From Desulfacinum hydrothermale DSM 13146 (GTDB taxonomy: Bacteria; Desulfobacterota; Syntrophobacteria; Syntrophobacterales; DSM-9756): a DNA stretch of 64,000 nt. A program made the position numbers and the translations under genes. Every line of letters starts with the position of its first letter. Position 1 is the first letter of the stretch. The stretch is taken from positions 1 through 64,000 of the forward strand of contig NZ_FWXF01000005.1 of the NCBI RefSeq assembly GCF_900176285.1. The letters are read 5' to 3'. Under the pieces are notes generated by a model. That model did not search any database. It had not been told where the DNA came from and saw only the letters and a list, made by a program, of their open reading frames with translations. Positions 24,606 through 34,395 of the stretch are shown here, one piece after another.

Positions 24606-24630
24606 GGGGGCACATCCCGCAAAGAGCACA

Positions 24631-24656
24631 AAGACCCCGCCGTTTGGCGGGGTCTT
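24631..24656 (-). terminator. Terminator after the tRNA-Ser pair
   Basis: A perfect 11-base-pair stem (24631-24641 with 24646-24656) with a 4-base loop, directly downstream of the minus-strand tRNA genes, followed on that strand by TTTGTGCTCTTT. It should end the tRNA transcript before the CDP-alcohol phosphotransferase gene. Confidence 0.75.
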
Positions 24657-24667
24657 GCTGGACGCGA

Positions 24668-24760
24668 TGGCGGAGAGAGAGGGATTCGAACCCTCGGTAC
24701 CCCTTTCGGAGTACACTCGCTTAGCAGGCGAGCGCCTTCAGCCGACTCGGCCATCTCTCC
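24668..24760 (-). tRNA. tRNA-Ser (anticodon GCT)
   Basis: A 93-base gene including encoded CCA. Acceptor GGAGAGA pairs with TCTCTCC, the anticodon loop reads CTGCTAA inside stem CTCGC/GCGAG, a long class II variable arm follows, and GGTTCGAATCC forms the T-loop. Decodes AGC/AGU. Confidence 0.95.
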
Positions 24761-24775
24761 ACTGGACAAATCTCT

Positions 24776-24868
24776 TGGCGGAGGGAGTAGGATTCGAACC
24801 CACGGGCCGGCTGCTAACCGGCCAACGGTTTTCAAGACCGCCGCCTTAAACCACTCGGCCATCCCTCC
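24776..24868 (-). tRNA. tRNA-Ser (anticodon TGA)
   Basis: A 93-base gene including encoded CCA, 15 bases upstream of the other tRNA-Ser. Acceptor GGAGGGA pairs with TCCCTCC, the anticodon loop is CTTGAAA, the variable arm is long (class II) and the T-loop is GGTTCGAATCC. Decodes UCA and related UCN codons. Confidence 0.95.
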
Positions 24869-24991
24869 GCGCGCGGACGATGCTGAGTGCAGATGTTCCT
24901 ACCATCGGCCAGGGCTTCTGTCAAGTCGTCCGTTTGCCCGGAATCCCCGGCGGGCGCGGAGTTCCACCGGGCTGATCCGTACCCACACATC

Positions 24992-25059
24992 ACACCGTGG
25001 GGCTTTAGGAAGGGGCACGTAGGGGCACGGCGCGCCGTGCCCCTACGAACACACGGTGT
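24992..25059. repeat. Nested palindromic element
   Basis: A perfect 28-base palindrome occupies 25019-25046 (14 bases GTAGGGGCACGGCG followed by their complement). An outer 8-base inverted repeat (ACACCGTG, 24992-24999; CACGGTGT, 25052-25059) encloses it. It lies between the tRNA-Ser genes and lon. Similar GGGGCACG palindromes are known as dispersed extragenic repeats in other genomes, so a REP/MITE-like nature is likely. Confidence 0.6.
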
Positions 25060-25149
25060 CCATTGTGCTCAGCGACCGGGGACGCGGACCGGAGGCCGTC
25101 CCGTATTGACAACCCATGACCCCGTTGCTATGGGGGAAGCCGGAGGGTG

Positions 25150-27495
25150 ATGAGACACGCCATGACCACAGCCTATTGGCCCGAAGACCTACCTTTGCTG
25201 CCACTGCGCCACATGATGCTTTTTCCCACCATGATCCTGCCCATGTTCATCTCGGACGGCATGGAAAGGGCGGCGGTGGAGCAGGCCCAGAGCCTGGGCA
25301 ACTACCTTTTTCTCGCCACCTGTCCCGCCACCGGCTCGTGCCTCACCTCCGACGAGGCGGTGGCCGAGGGCACCCTGGGATGTGTGGCCCTCATCCTCAA
25401 CAGCTCCCCCCTGGGGGACGGAAGGCTCAAGATCCTGGTCCAGGGCATCGCCAAGGGCCGGGTGCGCCAGGTACTGCGAACCGCTCCCAGCGTCCTGGTC
25501 CGGGTGGAGCCCCTGGTGGAAATCGAGGAGCGCCCGGACGCCGCGACCCTGGAACTCATGCAACGTGCCCGCGCCATGGGGATCAAGCTGTTCATGCTGC
25601 GCGGCATGAACTCCGCGGACGCCGACGCGGTTGTCCAGGGGGCCGGTACCCCGGGGCGCCTGGCGGACCTTCTGGCCTTCAATCTTCACCTGAACCCGCA
25701 ACAATGCTGCGATCTGATGGCTCTGCCGGATCCCGTGACCCGGCTTCACCGGGTCATGGCCCTGCTGGACGAGGAGTTGCAAAAGGCCGAAGTGAAGGTG
25801 GAGATCGAATCGGAGGCTCAAAACGCCCTTGTGCGCCGCCAGCGGGAACGGTACCTGCGCGAACAGCTGGCCGCCATCCGCCGGGAACTGGGCGAATGGG
25901 ACGAAGAAAGAGAAATCGCCCAATACCGGGACAAGATCGAGGCGGCCCACATGCCTCCCGAGGCGCACCGGGAGGCCCTGCGCGAACTGGATCGGCTGGC
26001 CATGATGCAGGCGGACGCGGCCGAAGCGGCCGTGGTGCGCACCTATCTGGATTGGCTCCTTGCCATGCCCTGGAACCGCAGCACCGCCGACCGGCTGGAT
26101 CTGAAGCAAGCGGCCGCCGTGCTGGACGCCGACCACCACAACATGGAAAAGGTCAAGGAAAGGATCCTGGATTTCCTGGGCATGTGCAGCCTGAAAGGGC
26201 GGGTGAAGGGGGCCATCCTCTGCCTGGTGGGGCCGCCCGGCGTGGGCAAAACATCCCTGGGCCGATCCATCGCCAAGGCCATGGACCGCCGGTTTGTGCG
26301 CATCTCGCTGGGCGGCATTCGGGATGAAGCGGAGATTCGGGGCCACCGCCGCACCTATCTCGGCGCCCTGCCCGGCCGGATCATCCAGGGACTGCGCACG
26401 GCCGGAACCAACAATCCGGTCTTCATGCTGGATGAAATCGACAAGATCGGCACCGAGGCCCGGGGAGATCCCGCCGCGGCCCTCCTGGAAGTGTTGGACC
26501 CCGAACAGAACAGCACCTTTTCGGATCACTACCTGAACGTGCCCTTCGACTTGTCCCGCGTGCTGTTCATCGCCACGGCCAACAGCCTGGAAAGGGTTCC
26601 CCCGGCCCTGGTGGACCGCATGGAAGTCCTCTACCTATCGGGATATACGGAAAAGGAGAAGATGACCATCGCCTCCGACTATCTGCTGCCGCGCCAGATC
26701 CAGGAAAGCGGCCTGGAACCCCACCAGCTGGAACTGAGCGGACCGGCCCTGATGGAGATCGTGCGATCCTACACGCGGGAATCGGGCGTGCGGCAGCTGG
26801 AACGGACCCTGGCCACCCTGTGCCGCAAGGTGGCCCGCCGGCTGGCGGAAGGAGGAACGCCTCCCTTTCGGATCACACGGCCCCACCTGACACAGCTGCT
26901 GGGGCCGCCCCAGGCGAAGAATCCCGCGACGGCAGAGCCGGCCGTTCCGGGTCTGGCCATGGCTCTGGCCTGGACGCCCCACGGGGGCGAGGTGCTGCGC
27001 GTGGAAACGGCGATCATGCCGGGCAAGGGGGAACTGATCCTCACGGGCCACTTGGGTCAAGTGATGAAGGAATCCGCCCGGGCGGCGCTCACGTTCATTC
27101 GAACCCGTCACCGGGCGCTGGGTTTGGAACCGGACTTCCACGAAAAGACGGATATCCACATCCATGTGCCGGCGGGGGCCATCCCCAAGGACGGCCCTTC
27201 GGCGGGCATGGCCCTCTGCTTGTCCCTGGTGTCCGCTCTACTCCAAAAACCCCTGCCGCCCGCGGTGGCCATGACGGGAGAGATCTCCCTTTTGGGCGAC
27301 GTCTTGGCGGTGGGCGGCTTCAGGGAAAAGGCGCTGGCGGCGGCTCGAAACAACGTGAAGCAGGTTCTCATCCCCCGGAACAATCTGAGCGACGTTCGGG
27401 AACTGCCGTCCCACATCCAGAGGAAGGTAACCTTCGTAGCCGTGGATCACCTGGACCAGGCCCTCAAGAAAGCGTTCCCACCGGAGGCCCATTGA
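25150..27495 (+). CDS. lon: ATP-dependent Lon protease
   Basis: A 781-residue cytoplasmic AAA+ serine protease that removes damaged and regulatory proteins. Order: LON substrate-binding domain (LPLRHMMLFPTMILPMF), a coiled-coil linker (about 195-260), the AAA+ module with Walker A GPPGVGKTSLG and Walker B VFMLDEID, and the C-terminal protease with the catalytic Ser (PKDGPSAGMAL) and Lys (GGFREKALAAARNN). Starts at GTG 25147, ATG 25150 or ATG 25162 are all possible; GGAGGG lies immediately before the first two. larC begins four bases after the stop. Confidence 0.95.
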   Translation: MRHAMTTAYWPEDLPLLPLRHMMLFPTMILPMFISDGMERAAVEQAQSLGNYLFLATCPATGSCLTSDEAVAEGTLGCVALILNSSPLGDGRLKILVQGIAKGRVRQVLRTAPSVLVRVEPLVEIEERPDAATLELMQRARAMGIKLFMLRGMNSADADAVVQGAGTPGRLADLLAFNLHLNPQQCCDLMALPDPVTRLHRVMALLDEELQKAEVKVEIESEAQNALVRRQRERYLREQLAAIRRELGEWDEEREIAQYRDKIEAAHMPPEAHREALRELDRLAMMQADAAEAAVVRTYLDWLLAMPWNRSTADRLDLKQAAAVLDADHHNMEKVKERILDFLGMCSLKGRVKGAILCLVGPPGVGKTSLGRSIAKAMDRRFVRISLGGIRDEAEIRGHRRTYLGALPGRIIQGLRTAGTNNPVFMLDEIDKIGTEARGDPAAALLEVLDPEQNSTFSDHYLNVPFDLSRVLFIATANSLERVPPALVDRMEVLYLSGYTEKEKMTIASDYLLPRQIQESGLEPHQLELSGPALMEIVRSYTRESGVRQLERTLATLCRKVARRLAEGGTPPFRITRPHLTQLLGPPQAKNPATAEPAVPGLAMALAWTPHGGEVLRVETAIMPGKGELILTGHLGQVMKESARAALTFIRTRHRALGLEPDFHEKTDIHIHVPAGAIPKDGPSAGMALCLSLVSALLQKPLPPAVAMTGEISLLGDVLAVGGFREKALAAARNNVKQVLIPRNNLSDVRELPSHIQRKVTFVAVDHLDQALKKAFPPEAH

Positions 27496-27499
27496 ACCC

Positions 27500-28672
27500 A
27501 TGCGCATTGCCTATTTTGACGCCTTTTCCGGCGTCAGCGGGGACATGATCCTGGGAGCCCTGCTGGATGCCGGATTTCCGAAACGGAAATTGGAAAGCGG
27601 CCTGCGGGCGCTCAACCTTCCGGGATGGGACCTGAAAACATGTCGGGAGTCCCGAGGAGCCATCACGGGCACCCGGTTGGTGGTGCTGGAGACGGAATCC
27701 CAGCCGCACCGGCATTACCGGGACCTGAAATCCCTCCTGCAGCGATCGGAACTGCCGGACACGATCAAGGAAACGTCCCTGCGCATCCTGAGGCGGCTGG
27801 CGGAGGCGGAGGCCCGGGTGCATGGCATGGACCCGGACCAGGTCCACTTCCACGAGGTGGGAGCCGTGGACACCCTGGTGGACATCGTGGGAGCGGCCCT
27901 GGGCCTGGAACATCTTGCCATCGAAGAGATCGTGGCCTCGCCCCTTCCCCTGGGCCACGGCTTCGTGGAGTGTTCCCACGGCCGCCTGCCCCTTCCGTCG
28001 CCGGCCACCGTGGCCTTGCTGGAAGGGGTGCCGATCCGTTCCGGCCGTGCGGAACGGGAGCTCGTCACCCCCACCGGGGCCGCCATCCTCAGTACCATCT
28101 GCCGCGCCTTCGGTCCGATTCCCGCCATGACCCTGGAAAAGGTGGGCTACGGCGTGGGTCGTCATCCGGAGCCGAACCCACCCAACGTGCTGCGCCTGAT
28201 GGTGGGTCGGACGGCGGAGGATTTTTCCTCCCGGCCGCTGCTTCTTCTGGAAACCCACATCGACGACATGAACCCCGAATTCTACGACCATCTCCTGGAA
28301 GGCTGCCTGCGGGACGGCGCCCTGGATGTTTGCCTGGTTCCCATGCACATGAAGAAGAACCGGCCGGCCGTGCTGGTGCGCGTTCTGGCGGAACCCGAAA
28401 GGAAGGACACCATCCTTCGCCGCCTCTTTTCGGACACTTCCACCCTGGGCGTGCGCTGGCACACGGTGGAACGCGCGGAACTGCCACGCCGCACCTTCCG
28501 GGTGGCCACTGCCTGGGGGCCCGTAACCGTCAAGGAGGCCCGTGCGCCGGACGGATCGATCCGGATCCAACCGGAATACGAGGACTGCAAACGGGCGGCT
28601 CGGGAAAACAACGTTTCCATCCTGCGCGTCTATGAGGAGGCCAAGCGCCTGGCCCGGGCGGGGGATGCGTGA
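27500..28672 (+). CDS. larC: Nickel-pincer cofactor nickel insertase LarC
   Basis: A 390-residue CTP-dependent enzyme that inserts nickel into pyridinium-bisthiocarboxylate mononucleotide, the cofactor of lactate racemase and related LarA enzymes. The N-terminus MRIAYFDAFSGVSGDM and the later VHFHEVGAVDTLVDIVGAA, PLPSPATVALL, ELVTPTGAAIL and ETHIDDMNPEFYDHL are typical of the LarC (DUF111) family. It starts four bases after lon. No larA, larB or larE gene is in the window, so its client LarA-type enzyme lies elsewhere. Confidence 0.9.
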   Translation: MRIAYFDAFSGVSGDMILGALLDAGFPKRKLESGLRALNLPGWDLKTCRESRGAITGTRLVVLETESQPHRHYRDLKSLLQRSELPDTIKETSLRILRRLAEAEARVHGMDPDQVHFHEVGAVDTLVDIVGAALGLEHLAIEEIVASPLPLGHGFVECSHGRLPLPSPATVALLEGVPIRSGRAERELVTPTGAAILSTICRAFGPIPAMTLEKVGYGVGRHPEPNPPNVLRLMVGRTAEDFSSRPLLLLETHIDDMNPEFYDHLLEGCLRDGALDVCLVPMHMKKNRPAVLVRVLAEPERKDTILRRLFSDTSTLGVRWHTVERAELPRRTFRVATAWGPVTVKEARAPDGSIRIQPEYEDCKRAARENNVSILRVYEEAKRLARAGDA

Positions 28673-28733
28673 CGCAGGTAATGGGCCAAGGAGAGCGGAG
28701 GCATTGACAGCATCGGCTGACCGAGGAGGACAG

Positions 28734-29996
28734 ATGGCCGGAAAGAAGGCCCCGTATGTGGGGGGATCCCTATTGACCATCGGCGATGAAATCCTGCTGG
28801 GCGACATCCTCAACACCAACGCCCACCACATCGCCGTCACCTTGCGGGCCCATGGATTCCGCTTGGAACGGGTGATCACGGTGGAAGACCAGGAAGACGC
28901 CATTGCGGCGGCCCTGCACCAGCTCCTGCCCGTATCCGCCTTTTTGATCGTCACGGGAGGACTGGGCCCCACGGACGACGACCGCACCAAGCATGCGGTG
29001 GCCCGGGCCTTTTCCCGGCCCCTGGAAGTCCAAGAAGAGGACTTGCGGCGGCTCCAAGGACGCCTCCGATCCGCGGGAAGGACCTGGAACCAGCACGTCC
29101 ATCGGCTCGCCGAACTGCCCCAGGGAGCCACCCAAATGGCACCGGGCCAACCCATAGCCGGCTTCCTCCTGGAACACCACCAGGTGCCGTGCTACTTCCT
29201 GCCGGGGGTTCCCCACGAGATGGAAATCCTTCTGGATGAGATCGTGCTTCCGGACCTGATGCGCCGATTTCCCAAAAGACCCGCCATTGGAAAGCGCATC
29301 CTCCGGGTCCAGGAGATGATGGAGACGGAGATCAACCAACGACTTTGCCGGTTCGATTGGCAAGAAACGGGGGTGGCGCTGGGTTATCTTCCCCAGGTGG
29401 GGGAAAACTGGGTGACGCTCCTGGCCGTGGGCCAAAGCCAAGCGGAAGTGGATGAGGCCTTGGACAAGGCGGAAGCCCAGGTGACGGCCTTGCTCGGAAG
29501 GAAACACATCAGCGGCCGGGACGACGAGTCCCTGGAGGTGGTGGTCGGTCGTCTCCTGAGGCAGAAAGGCTGGGGGTTGGCCGTGGCCGAATCGTGCACG
29601 GGGGGCTTGCTGGCCCAGAGGATCACAAGCGTTCCGGGAGCTTCCGAATACTTCGAGCGGGGCTACGTGACCTATAGCAACCGAGCCAAGGTGGAGCTGT
29701 TGGGCGTTCCGGCGGAACTTCTGGAAGCCCACGGGGCGGTGAGCCATGCCGTTTGCCGGGCCATGGCCGAGGGCGCCCGGGAAAAGACGGGGGTGGAAGC
29801 GGCCCTGGCCGTCACCGGCATCGCCGGCCCCACCGGAGGAAGCCCCAAAAAGCCCGTGGGAACCGTCTTCGTGGGATGCTCCGCCGGGGATCAGACCCTG
29901 GTCAAAAGGTGCCTCTTCCACGGAAGTCGGGAACGGATCCAACAGCAGTCCGCCCATGCGGCGCTGACCCTGTTGTGGAGGAGGCTCACGTCATGA
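28734..29996 (+). CDS. cinA: CinA-family NMN amidohydrolase / ADP-ribose pyrophosphatase
   Basis: A 420-residue two-domain protein. The N-terminal MoaB/MoeA-like COG1058 domain has LTIGDEILLGDILNTNAHH and VTGGLGPTDDDRTK. The C-terminal amidase domain has AESCTGGLLAQRIT, YVTYSNRAKVELLGV and AVTGIAGPTGGSPKKPVGTV, which fit the nicotinamide mononucleotide deamidase (PncC) type that recycles NAD. The ATG at 28734 follows GAGGAGG; longer upstream frames are spurious and overlap larC. Its stop overlaps the thpR start (ATGA). The cinA-thpR-recA order is a common bacterial arrangement. Confidence 0.93.
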   Translation: MAGKKAPYVGGSLLTIGDEILLGDILNTNAHHIAVTLRAHGFRLERVITVEDQEDAIAAALHQLLPVSAFLIVTGGLGPTDDDRTKHAVARAFSRPLEVQEEDLRRLQGRLRSAGRTWNQHVHRLAELPQGATQMAPGQPIAGFLLEHHQVPCYFLPGVPHEMEILLDEIVLPDLMRRFPKRPAIGKRILRVQEMMETEINQRLCRFDWQETGVALGYLPQVGENWVTLLAVGQSQAEVDEALDKAEAQVTALLGRKHISGRDDESLEVVVGRLLRQKGWGLAVAESCTGGLLAQRITSVPGASEYFERGYVTYSNRAKVELLGVPAELLEAHGAVSHAVCRAMAEGAREKTGVEAALAVTGIAGPTGGSPKKPVGTVFVGCSAGDQTLVKRCLFHGSRERIQQQSAHAALTLLWRRLTS

Positions 29997-30571
29997 TCCG
30001 AACCTTTGTGGCCCTGGATCTGCCCGAACCGGTGCAGCAATCCCTGGAGGCCTTCGCGGCCCCCCTCCGGCAAGGGGATTATCCCGTGCGGTGGATTCCC
30101 GTAGAGCGCATCCACCTCACCCTCAAATTCCTGGGAAACGTGCCTTCTGAACGCATCGGCTCCATGGCCCAGGCCCTGTCCCAGGCCGTTTCCGATCTGC
30201 CCCCTTTTGCGCTCCAGCCCGCGGGATGCGGCGCCTTTCCGTCCATCAAGAAGATGCGGGTGGTCTGGGTGGGCGTCCGGGGAGACCTGGAGGCATTGAA
30301 AGCGCTTCAGAAGAAGGTGGAAGGCGCTTTGGCCCCCCTGGGCTTTCCGCCGGAAGACCGGCCTTTCCGGGCCCATCTGACCATCGGCCGGGTCAAGGGA
30401 AGTCGAAACCTGAAGGGATTGCAGCAGGCGCTCCTAGCGGGACAATCCTTCGAGGGCGTAGCTTTTGACGTGTCCCAGGTGGTATTGTATAAAAGCGATT
30501 TGAAGCCGGACGGTGCCCGCTACACCCCTCTTCATCGCATTCCCCTGGGGAGCACCGGCACAACGATCTGA
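29993..30571 (+). CDS. thpR: RNA 2',3'-cyclic phosphodiesterase (ThpR/LigT family)
   Basis: A 192-residue 2H phosphoesterase that opens 2',3'-cyclic phosphates on RNA ends. Both catalytic HxTx motifs are present (HLTLKF near residue 38 and HLTIGR near residue 125), and the protein begins IRTFVALDLPE, typical of the family. The ATG at 29993 overlaps the cinA stop by four bases. recA starts 30 bases downstream. Confidence 0.92.
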   Translation: MIRTFVALDLPEPVQQSLEAFAAPLRQGDYPVRWIPVERIHLTLKFLGNVPSERIGSMAQALSQAVSDLPPFALQPAGCGAFPSIKKMRVVWVGVRGDLEALKALQKKVEGALAPLGFPPEDRPFRAHLTIGRVKGSRNLKGLQQALLAGQSFEGVAFDVSQVVLYKSDLKPDGARYTPLHRIPLGSTGTTI

Positions 30572-30601
30572 ACATCTGAGCATTAGGCAGGAGGACCGTG
30601 C

Positions 30602-31630
30602 ATGACGGCACCCAACGACCGTCAGAAGGCCATCGATGTGGCCATGGCGCAGATTGAGCGGCAATGCGGCAAGGGATCCATCATGAGGTTGGGCGAGGCG
30701 TCCCATGCCGTGGAAATTCCCGTCATCTCCACAGGATGCCTGTCCCTGGACCTGGCCCTGGGAATCGGCGGAGTGCCCCGCGGCCGCATTGTGGAGATCT
30801 ACGGGCCGGAATCGTCCGGCAAGACGACCTTGGCCCTCCATGTGATCGCTGAAGCACAGAAGAAGGGCGGGCTGGCGGCCTTCATCGACGCCGAGCATGC
30901 CTTGGATGTCCATTACGCCCGAAAACTGGGTGTCAATGTGGACGATCTGCTGATCAGCCAGCCCGATTACGGCGAGCAGGCCTTGGAGATCGCCGAGATC
31001 CTGGTGCGCAGCAACGCCATCGATGTGATCGTCGTGGATTCGGTGGCCGCTCTGGTCCCCAAGGCGGAAATCGAAGGGGAGATGGGCGATCCCCACGTGG
31101 GCCTGCAGGCCCGGCTCATGAGCCAGGCCCTGCGCAAGCTCACCTCCACCATCAGCAAGTCCCAGACCTGCGTCATCTTCATCAACCAGATCCGCATGAA
31201 GATCGGGACCATGTACGGATCACCCGAAACGACCACGGGCGGCAACGCGCTCAAGTTCTATGCCACCCAGCGCCTGGACATCCGCCGGATCGGGCCCATC
31301 AAGGAAGGCCAGGAGGTGGTAGGCAACCGCACCCGGGTCAAGGTGGTCAAGAACAAGATCGCTCCTCCCTTCAAGGAAGCCGAGTTCGACGTGGTCTACG
31401 GGCGTGGAATCTCCAAGGAGGGAGACCTGCTGGACCTGGCCGTGGCCGCCAACATCGTGGAAAAGTCCGGCACGTGGTATTCGTACAGCGGCGAACGCCT
31501 GGGCCAGGGACGGGAGAACGTCAAAAGTTTCCTTCGGGAACACACCGACCTGTTGCAGGAGATTGAAAACAGGGTTCGCGAACGCCATTCCCTTCCCACG
31601 CTCCATGAAACCGAAGCCGCCGGCTCCTAA
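30602..31630 (+). CDS. recA: Recombinase RecA
   Basis: A 342-residue recombinase that forms ATP-dependent filaments on single-stranded DNA for recombination and SOS induction. It shows Walker [34 protein letters not shown], the L2 region [20 protein letters not shown] and the C-terminal [21 protein letters not shown] lies before the ATG. No clear LexA box was recognised, and recX is not adjacent; alaS follows after 55 bases. Confidence 0.98.
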   Translation: MTAPNDRQKAIDVAMAQIERQCGKGSIMRLGEASHAVEIPVISTGCLSLDLALGIGGVPRGRIVEIYGPESSGKTTLALHVIAEAQKKGGLAAFIDAEHALDVHYARKLGVNVDDLLISQPDYGEQALEIAEILVRSNAIDVIVVDSVAALVPKAEIEGEMGDPHVGLQARLMSQALRKLTSTISKSQTCVIFINQIRMKIGTMYGSPETTTGGNALKFYATQRLDIRRIGPIKEGQEVVGNRTRVKVVKNKIAPPFKEAEFDVVYGRGISKEGDLLDLAVAANIVEKSGTWYSYSGERLGQGRENVKSFLREHTDLLQEIENRVRERHSLPTLHETEAAGS

Positions 31631-31685
31631 CCCCACAACCGGCACAGGCGCCGACAACATCGTATCCGCAGAGGAGAGCCCCCAG

Positions 31686-34346
31686 ATGAAAGCACGCGAG
31701 ATCCGCAAGAAGTTTTTGGAATACTTCCAGGAACACGGCCATGCCATCGTCAAGAGCTCGTCGCTCATCCCACACGACGATCCCACGCTTCTGTTCACCA
31801 ACGCGGGCATGAACCAGTTCAAAAGATGCTTTCTCGGGGAAGAGAAACGACCCTACACCCGCGCCACCACCAGCCAGAAATGCATGCGCGCCGGGGGCAA
31901 GCACAACGACCTGGAAAACGTGGGATACACCGCCCGCCATCACACCTTTTTCGAAATGCTGGGCAACTTTTCCTTCGGCGACTATTTCAAGGAAGAAGCC
32001 ATTCAGTTCGCCTGGGAATTCCTGACCGAACACATGGGTCTGCCCCAGGACAAGCTCTACGCCACGATCCACGAAGGGGATGCGGCCATGAACTTGGGGC
32101 CGGACCAGGAGGCGGAAGGGTTCTGGAAAAGGTTCCTGCCGGAGGGAAGAATCCTCAAGTTCCCCACCAAGGACAACTTCTGGGCCATGGGAGACACGGG
32201 CCCCTGCGGTCCCTGTTCCGAGATCCTCATCGACCAGGGTGAGGCGATGGGCTGCGGCCGGCCCGACTGCCGTCCCGGGTGCGATTGCGACCGCTACCTG
32301 GAACTGTGGAATCTGGTCTTCATGCAGTTCAACCGGACCGAAGACGGCGTGTTGCACCCGCTGCCCAAGCCCAGCATCGACACCGGTATGGGTCTGGAGC
32401 GGATCGCCGCCGTGATCCAAAAGGTCCCGTCCAACTACGATACGGACCTGTTCGCGCCCATGATGGAGGCCATCGGGGCCCTTTCGGGACTCCGCTACGG
32501 AACCGACCCCGAAAAGGATGCCTCTTTCCGGGTGATCGCCGATCACGGCCGGGCCGCCGCCTTTCTCATCGGCGACGGCGTGCTGCCCAGCAACGAGGGA
32601 AGGGGCTACGTGCTGAGGCGCGTCATCCGCCGCGCCCTGCGCCACGGACGCTTCCTCGGCCTCGACCGCCCGTTCCTCCACCAGGTGGTGGTGGCCGTCA
32701 TGGAATCCATGGCCGATACCTATCCGGAGCTTCTGGAAAACAAGAGCTATATCACCAAGGTCATCTTGCACGAGGAAGAGCGTTTCAGCGAGACCCTGGA
32801 CCACGGTCTGCGGTTGCTCCAAAACGAGATGAACCGCCTTCGCGACGAAGGATCCCACACCGTTCCGGGCGAGCTCATCTTCAAGCTCTACGACACCTAC
32901 GGATTTCCCATCGACATCGTGACCGACATGGCCCGGAAGATGGGCATGCAGGTGGACGAGGCCGGCTTCGAGGACAGGATGGAGAAGCAGCGGGAACAAT
33001 CCCGCAAACACTGGAAGGGAAGCGGCGAAAGGGAGATCAGCAAAGCCTATCGAAGCCTGGCCTCGCAGGGGGTGCGAACGGAATTTGTGGGCTACGAGCA
33101 ACTGGAAGCCCAAGCGCGGGTTCTGGCCCTGGTCCGGGGCGGGAACCTGGTGGAAAGCGCCGCCGCCGGATCCGAGGTGGAGGTGGTGGTGGATCGGACT
33201 CCCTTCTACGGGGAAGCCGGCGGACAGGTGGGCGACACAGGGCGGTTGGAAGGTCCGCAAGGCGAAGCCGTCATCACGGATACCCTTCGCCTCCCGGGCG
33301 ACATTTGGGTGCACGTGGCCCGGCTGGAAAAAGGCTCCCTGACCACGGGAGAGTCCGTGACGCTGCGCGTGGACGCTCAAAGTCGTAACGACACGGCGCT
33401 CAACCACACCGCCACCCACATCCTGCATCGGGTTCTGCGCGATGTGCTGGGCGACCATGTGAAGCAGTCCGGGTCCCTGGTGGCCCCCGAACGATTCCGC
33501 TTCGACTTCACCCACTTTGCGGCCCCGACGGAAGAAGAGCTGCGGGAGATCGAACGCCGCGTCAATCAAGCCATTCGGGAAAACCGACCGCTCCAGGTGA
33601 AGATCATGGGCTTCGAGGAGGCCGTGCGATCGGGCGCGGTGGCCCTGTTCGAAGAAAAATACGGGGACACGGTACGGCTCGTGGAAATCCTGGATTTCAG
33701 CAAGGAACTGTGCGGCGGCACCCACACGCAGCGCACCGGAGATATCGGCACCTTCGTCATCGTACAGGAAACCAGCGTGGCGGCCGGGGTGCGCCGCATC
33801 GAAGCCATGACGGGCCGTCATGCCCTGGCCTACTGGCAAAAGCAAAGGGAAACCCTTTCCACGGCGGCCCGCCGCCTCAAGTCCCTCCCGGAGGAAGTCC
33901 CCGACAAGGTCCAACGGCTCCTCAGCCACAACAAGGATCTGGAAAAGGAGCTGGAAGCCCTCAAGGCCTCCCTCACCGCTCAAAAGTCGGCCGACCTTCT
34001 GGATCGGGCGCAAGAGATCGGGGGGGTCCAGGTGCTTGTGAGCCGGGTCCAAGCCACCAACCCCAAGGCACTGCGCGAGATAAACGACCGATTCAAGGAG
34101 CGCATTTCCTGCGGCGTGGTGGTGCTGGGAGCCGCCCACGACGCCAAGGTCTTCCTGCTGGTGGGTGTGACCAAGGACCTGACACCGAGGATCCATGCGG
34201 GAGAGATCGTCAAGGAGGTGGCTCAGGTGGTGGGCGGAAGCGGCGGCGGCCGGCCGGATATGGCTCAGGCGGGCGGAAGCCGGCCGGAAAAGCTGGAAGA
34301 GGCCCTGGAAAGGGCGCGGGCCATCATCCGAGAAAAGTTGAGTTAG
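31686..34346 (+). CDS. alaS: Alanyl-tRNA synthetase
   Basis: An 886-residue class II synthetase that charges tRNA-Ala and edits Ser/Gly mischarging. The catalytic core starts IRKKFLEYFQEHGH with NAGMNQFK and GDTGPCGPCSE. The editing domain has the zinc/His motif HTATHILH and CGGTHTQRTGDIG. The C-terminal C-Ala domain ends with GGSGGGRPDMAQAGG. The ATG at 31686 follows GAGGAGAG; a longer in-frame extension overlapping recA is rejected. recA-alaS linkage is common in bacteria. Confidence 0.97.
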   Translation: MKAREIRKKFLEYFQEHGHAIVKSSSLIPHDDPTLLFTNAGMNQFKRCFLGEEKRPYTRATTSQKCMRAGGKHNDLENVGYTARHHTFFEMLGNFSFGDYFKEEAIQFAWEFLTEHMGLPQDKLYATIHEGDAAMNLGPDQEAEGFWKRFLPEGRILKFPTKDNFWAMGDTGPCGPCSEILIDQGEAMGCGRPDCRPGCDCDRYLELWNLVFMQFNRTEDGVLHPLPKPSIDTGMGLERIAAVIQKVPSNYDTDLFAPMMEAIGALSGLRYGTDPEKDASFRVIADHGRAAAFLIGDGVLPSNEGRGYVLRRVIRRALRHGRFLGLDRPFLHQVVVAVMESMADTYPELLENKSYITKVILHEEERFSETLDHGLRLLQNEMNRLRDEGSHTVPGELIFKLYDTYGFPIDIVTDMARKMGMQVDEAGFEDRMEKQREQSRKHWKGSGEREISKAYRSLASQGVRTEFVGYEQLEAQARVLALVRGGNLVESAAAGSEVEVVVDRTPFYGEAGGQVGDTGRLEGPQGEAVITDTLRLPGDIWVHVARLEKGSLTTGESVTLRVDAQSRNDTALNHTATHILHRVLRDVLGDHVKQSGSLVAPERFRFDFTHFAAPTEEELREIERRVNQAIRENRPLQVKIMGFEEAVRSGAVALFEEKYGDTVRLVEILDFSKELCGGTHTQRTGDIGTFVIVQETSVAAGVRRIEAMTGRHALAYWQKQRETLSTAARRLKSLPEEVPDKVQRLLSHNKDLEKELEALKASLTAQKSADLLDRAQEIGGVQVLVSRVQATNPKALREINDRFKERISCGVVVLGAAHDAKVFLLVGVTKDLTPRIHAGEIVKEVAQVVGGSGGGRPDMAQAGGSRPEKLEEALERARAIIREKLS

Positions 34347-34395
34347 CGGGGGCTGGACGAACCAGGCGGGCGGTCCCAGGAGCTTGTGCCCCAAT

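Noticed and set aside
23946-24868. Functional link between the tRNA-Ser pair and a phosphatidylserine synthase
   Set aside because: A terminator separates them and the CDP-alcohol phosphotransferase substrate is not known to be serine.
25019-25046. Palindrome as a rho-independent terminator
   Set aside because: It has no loop and no T-run on either strand.
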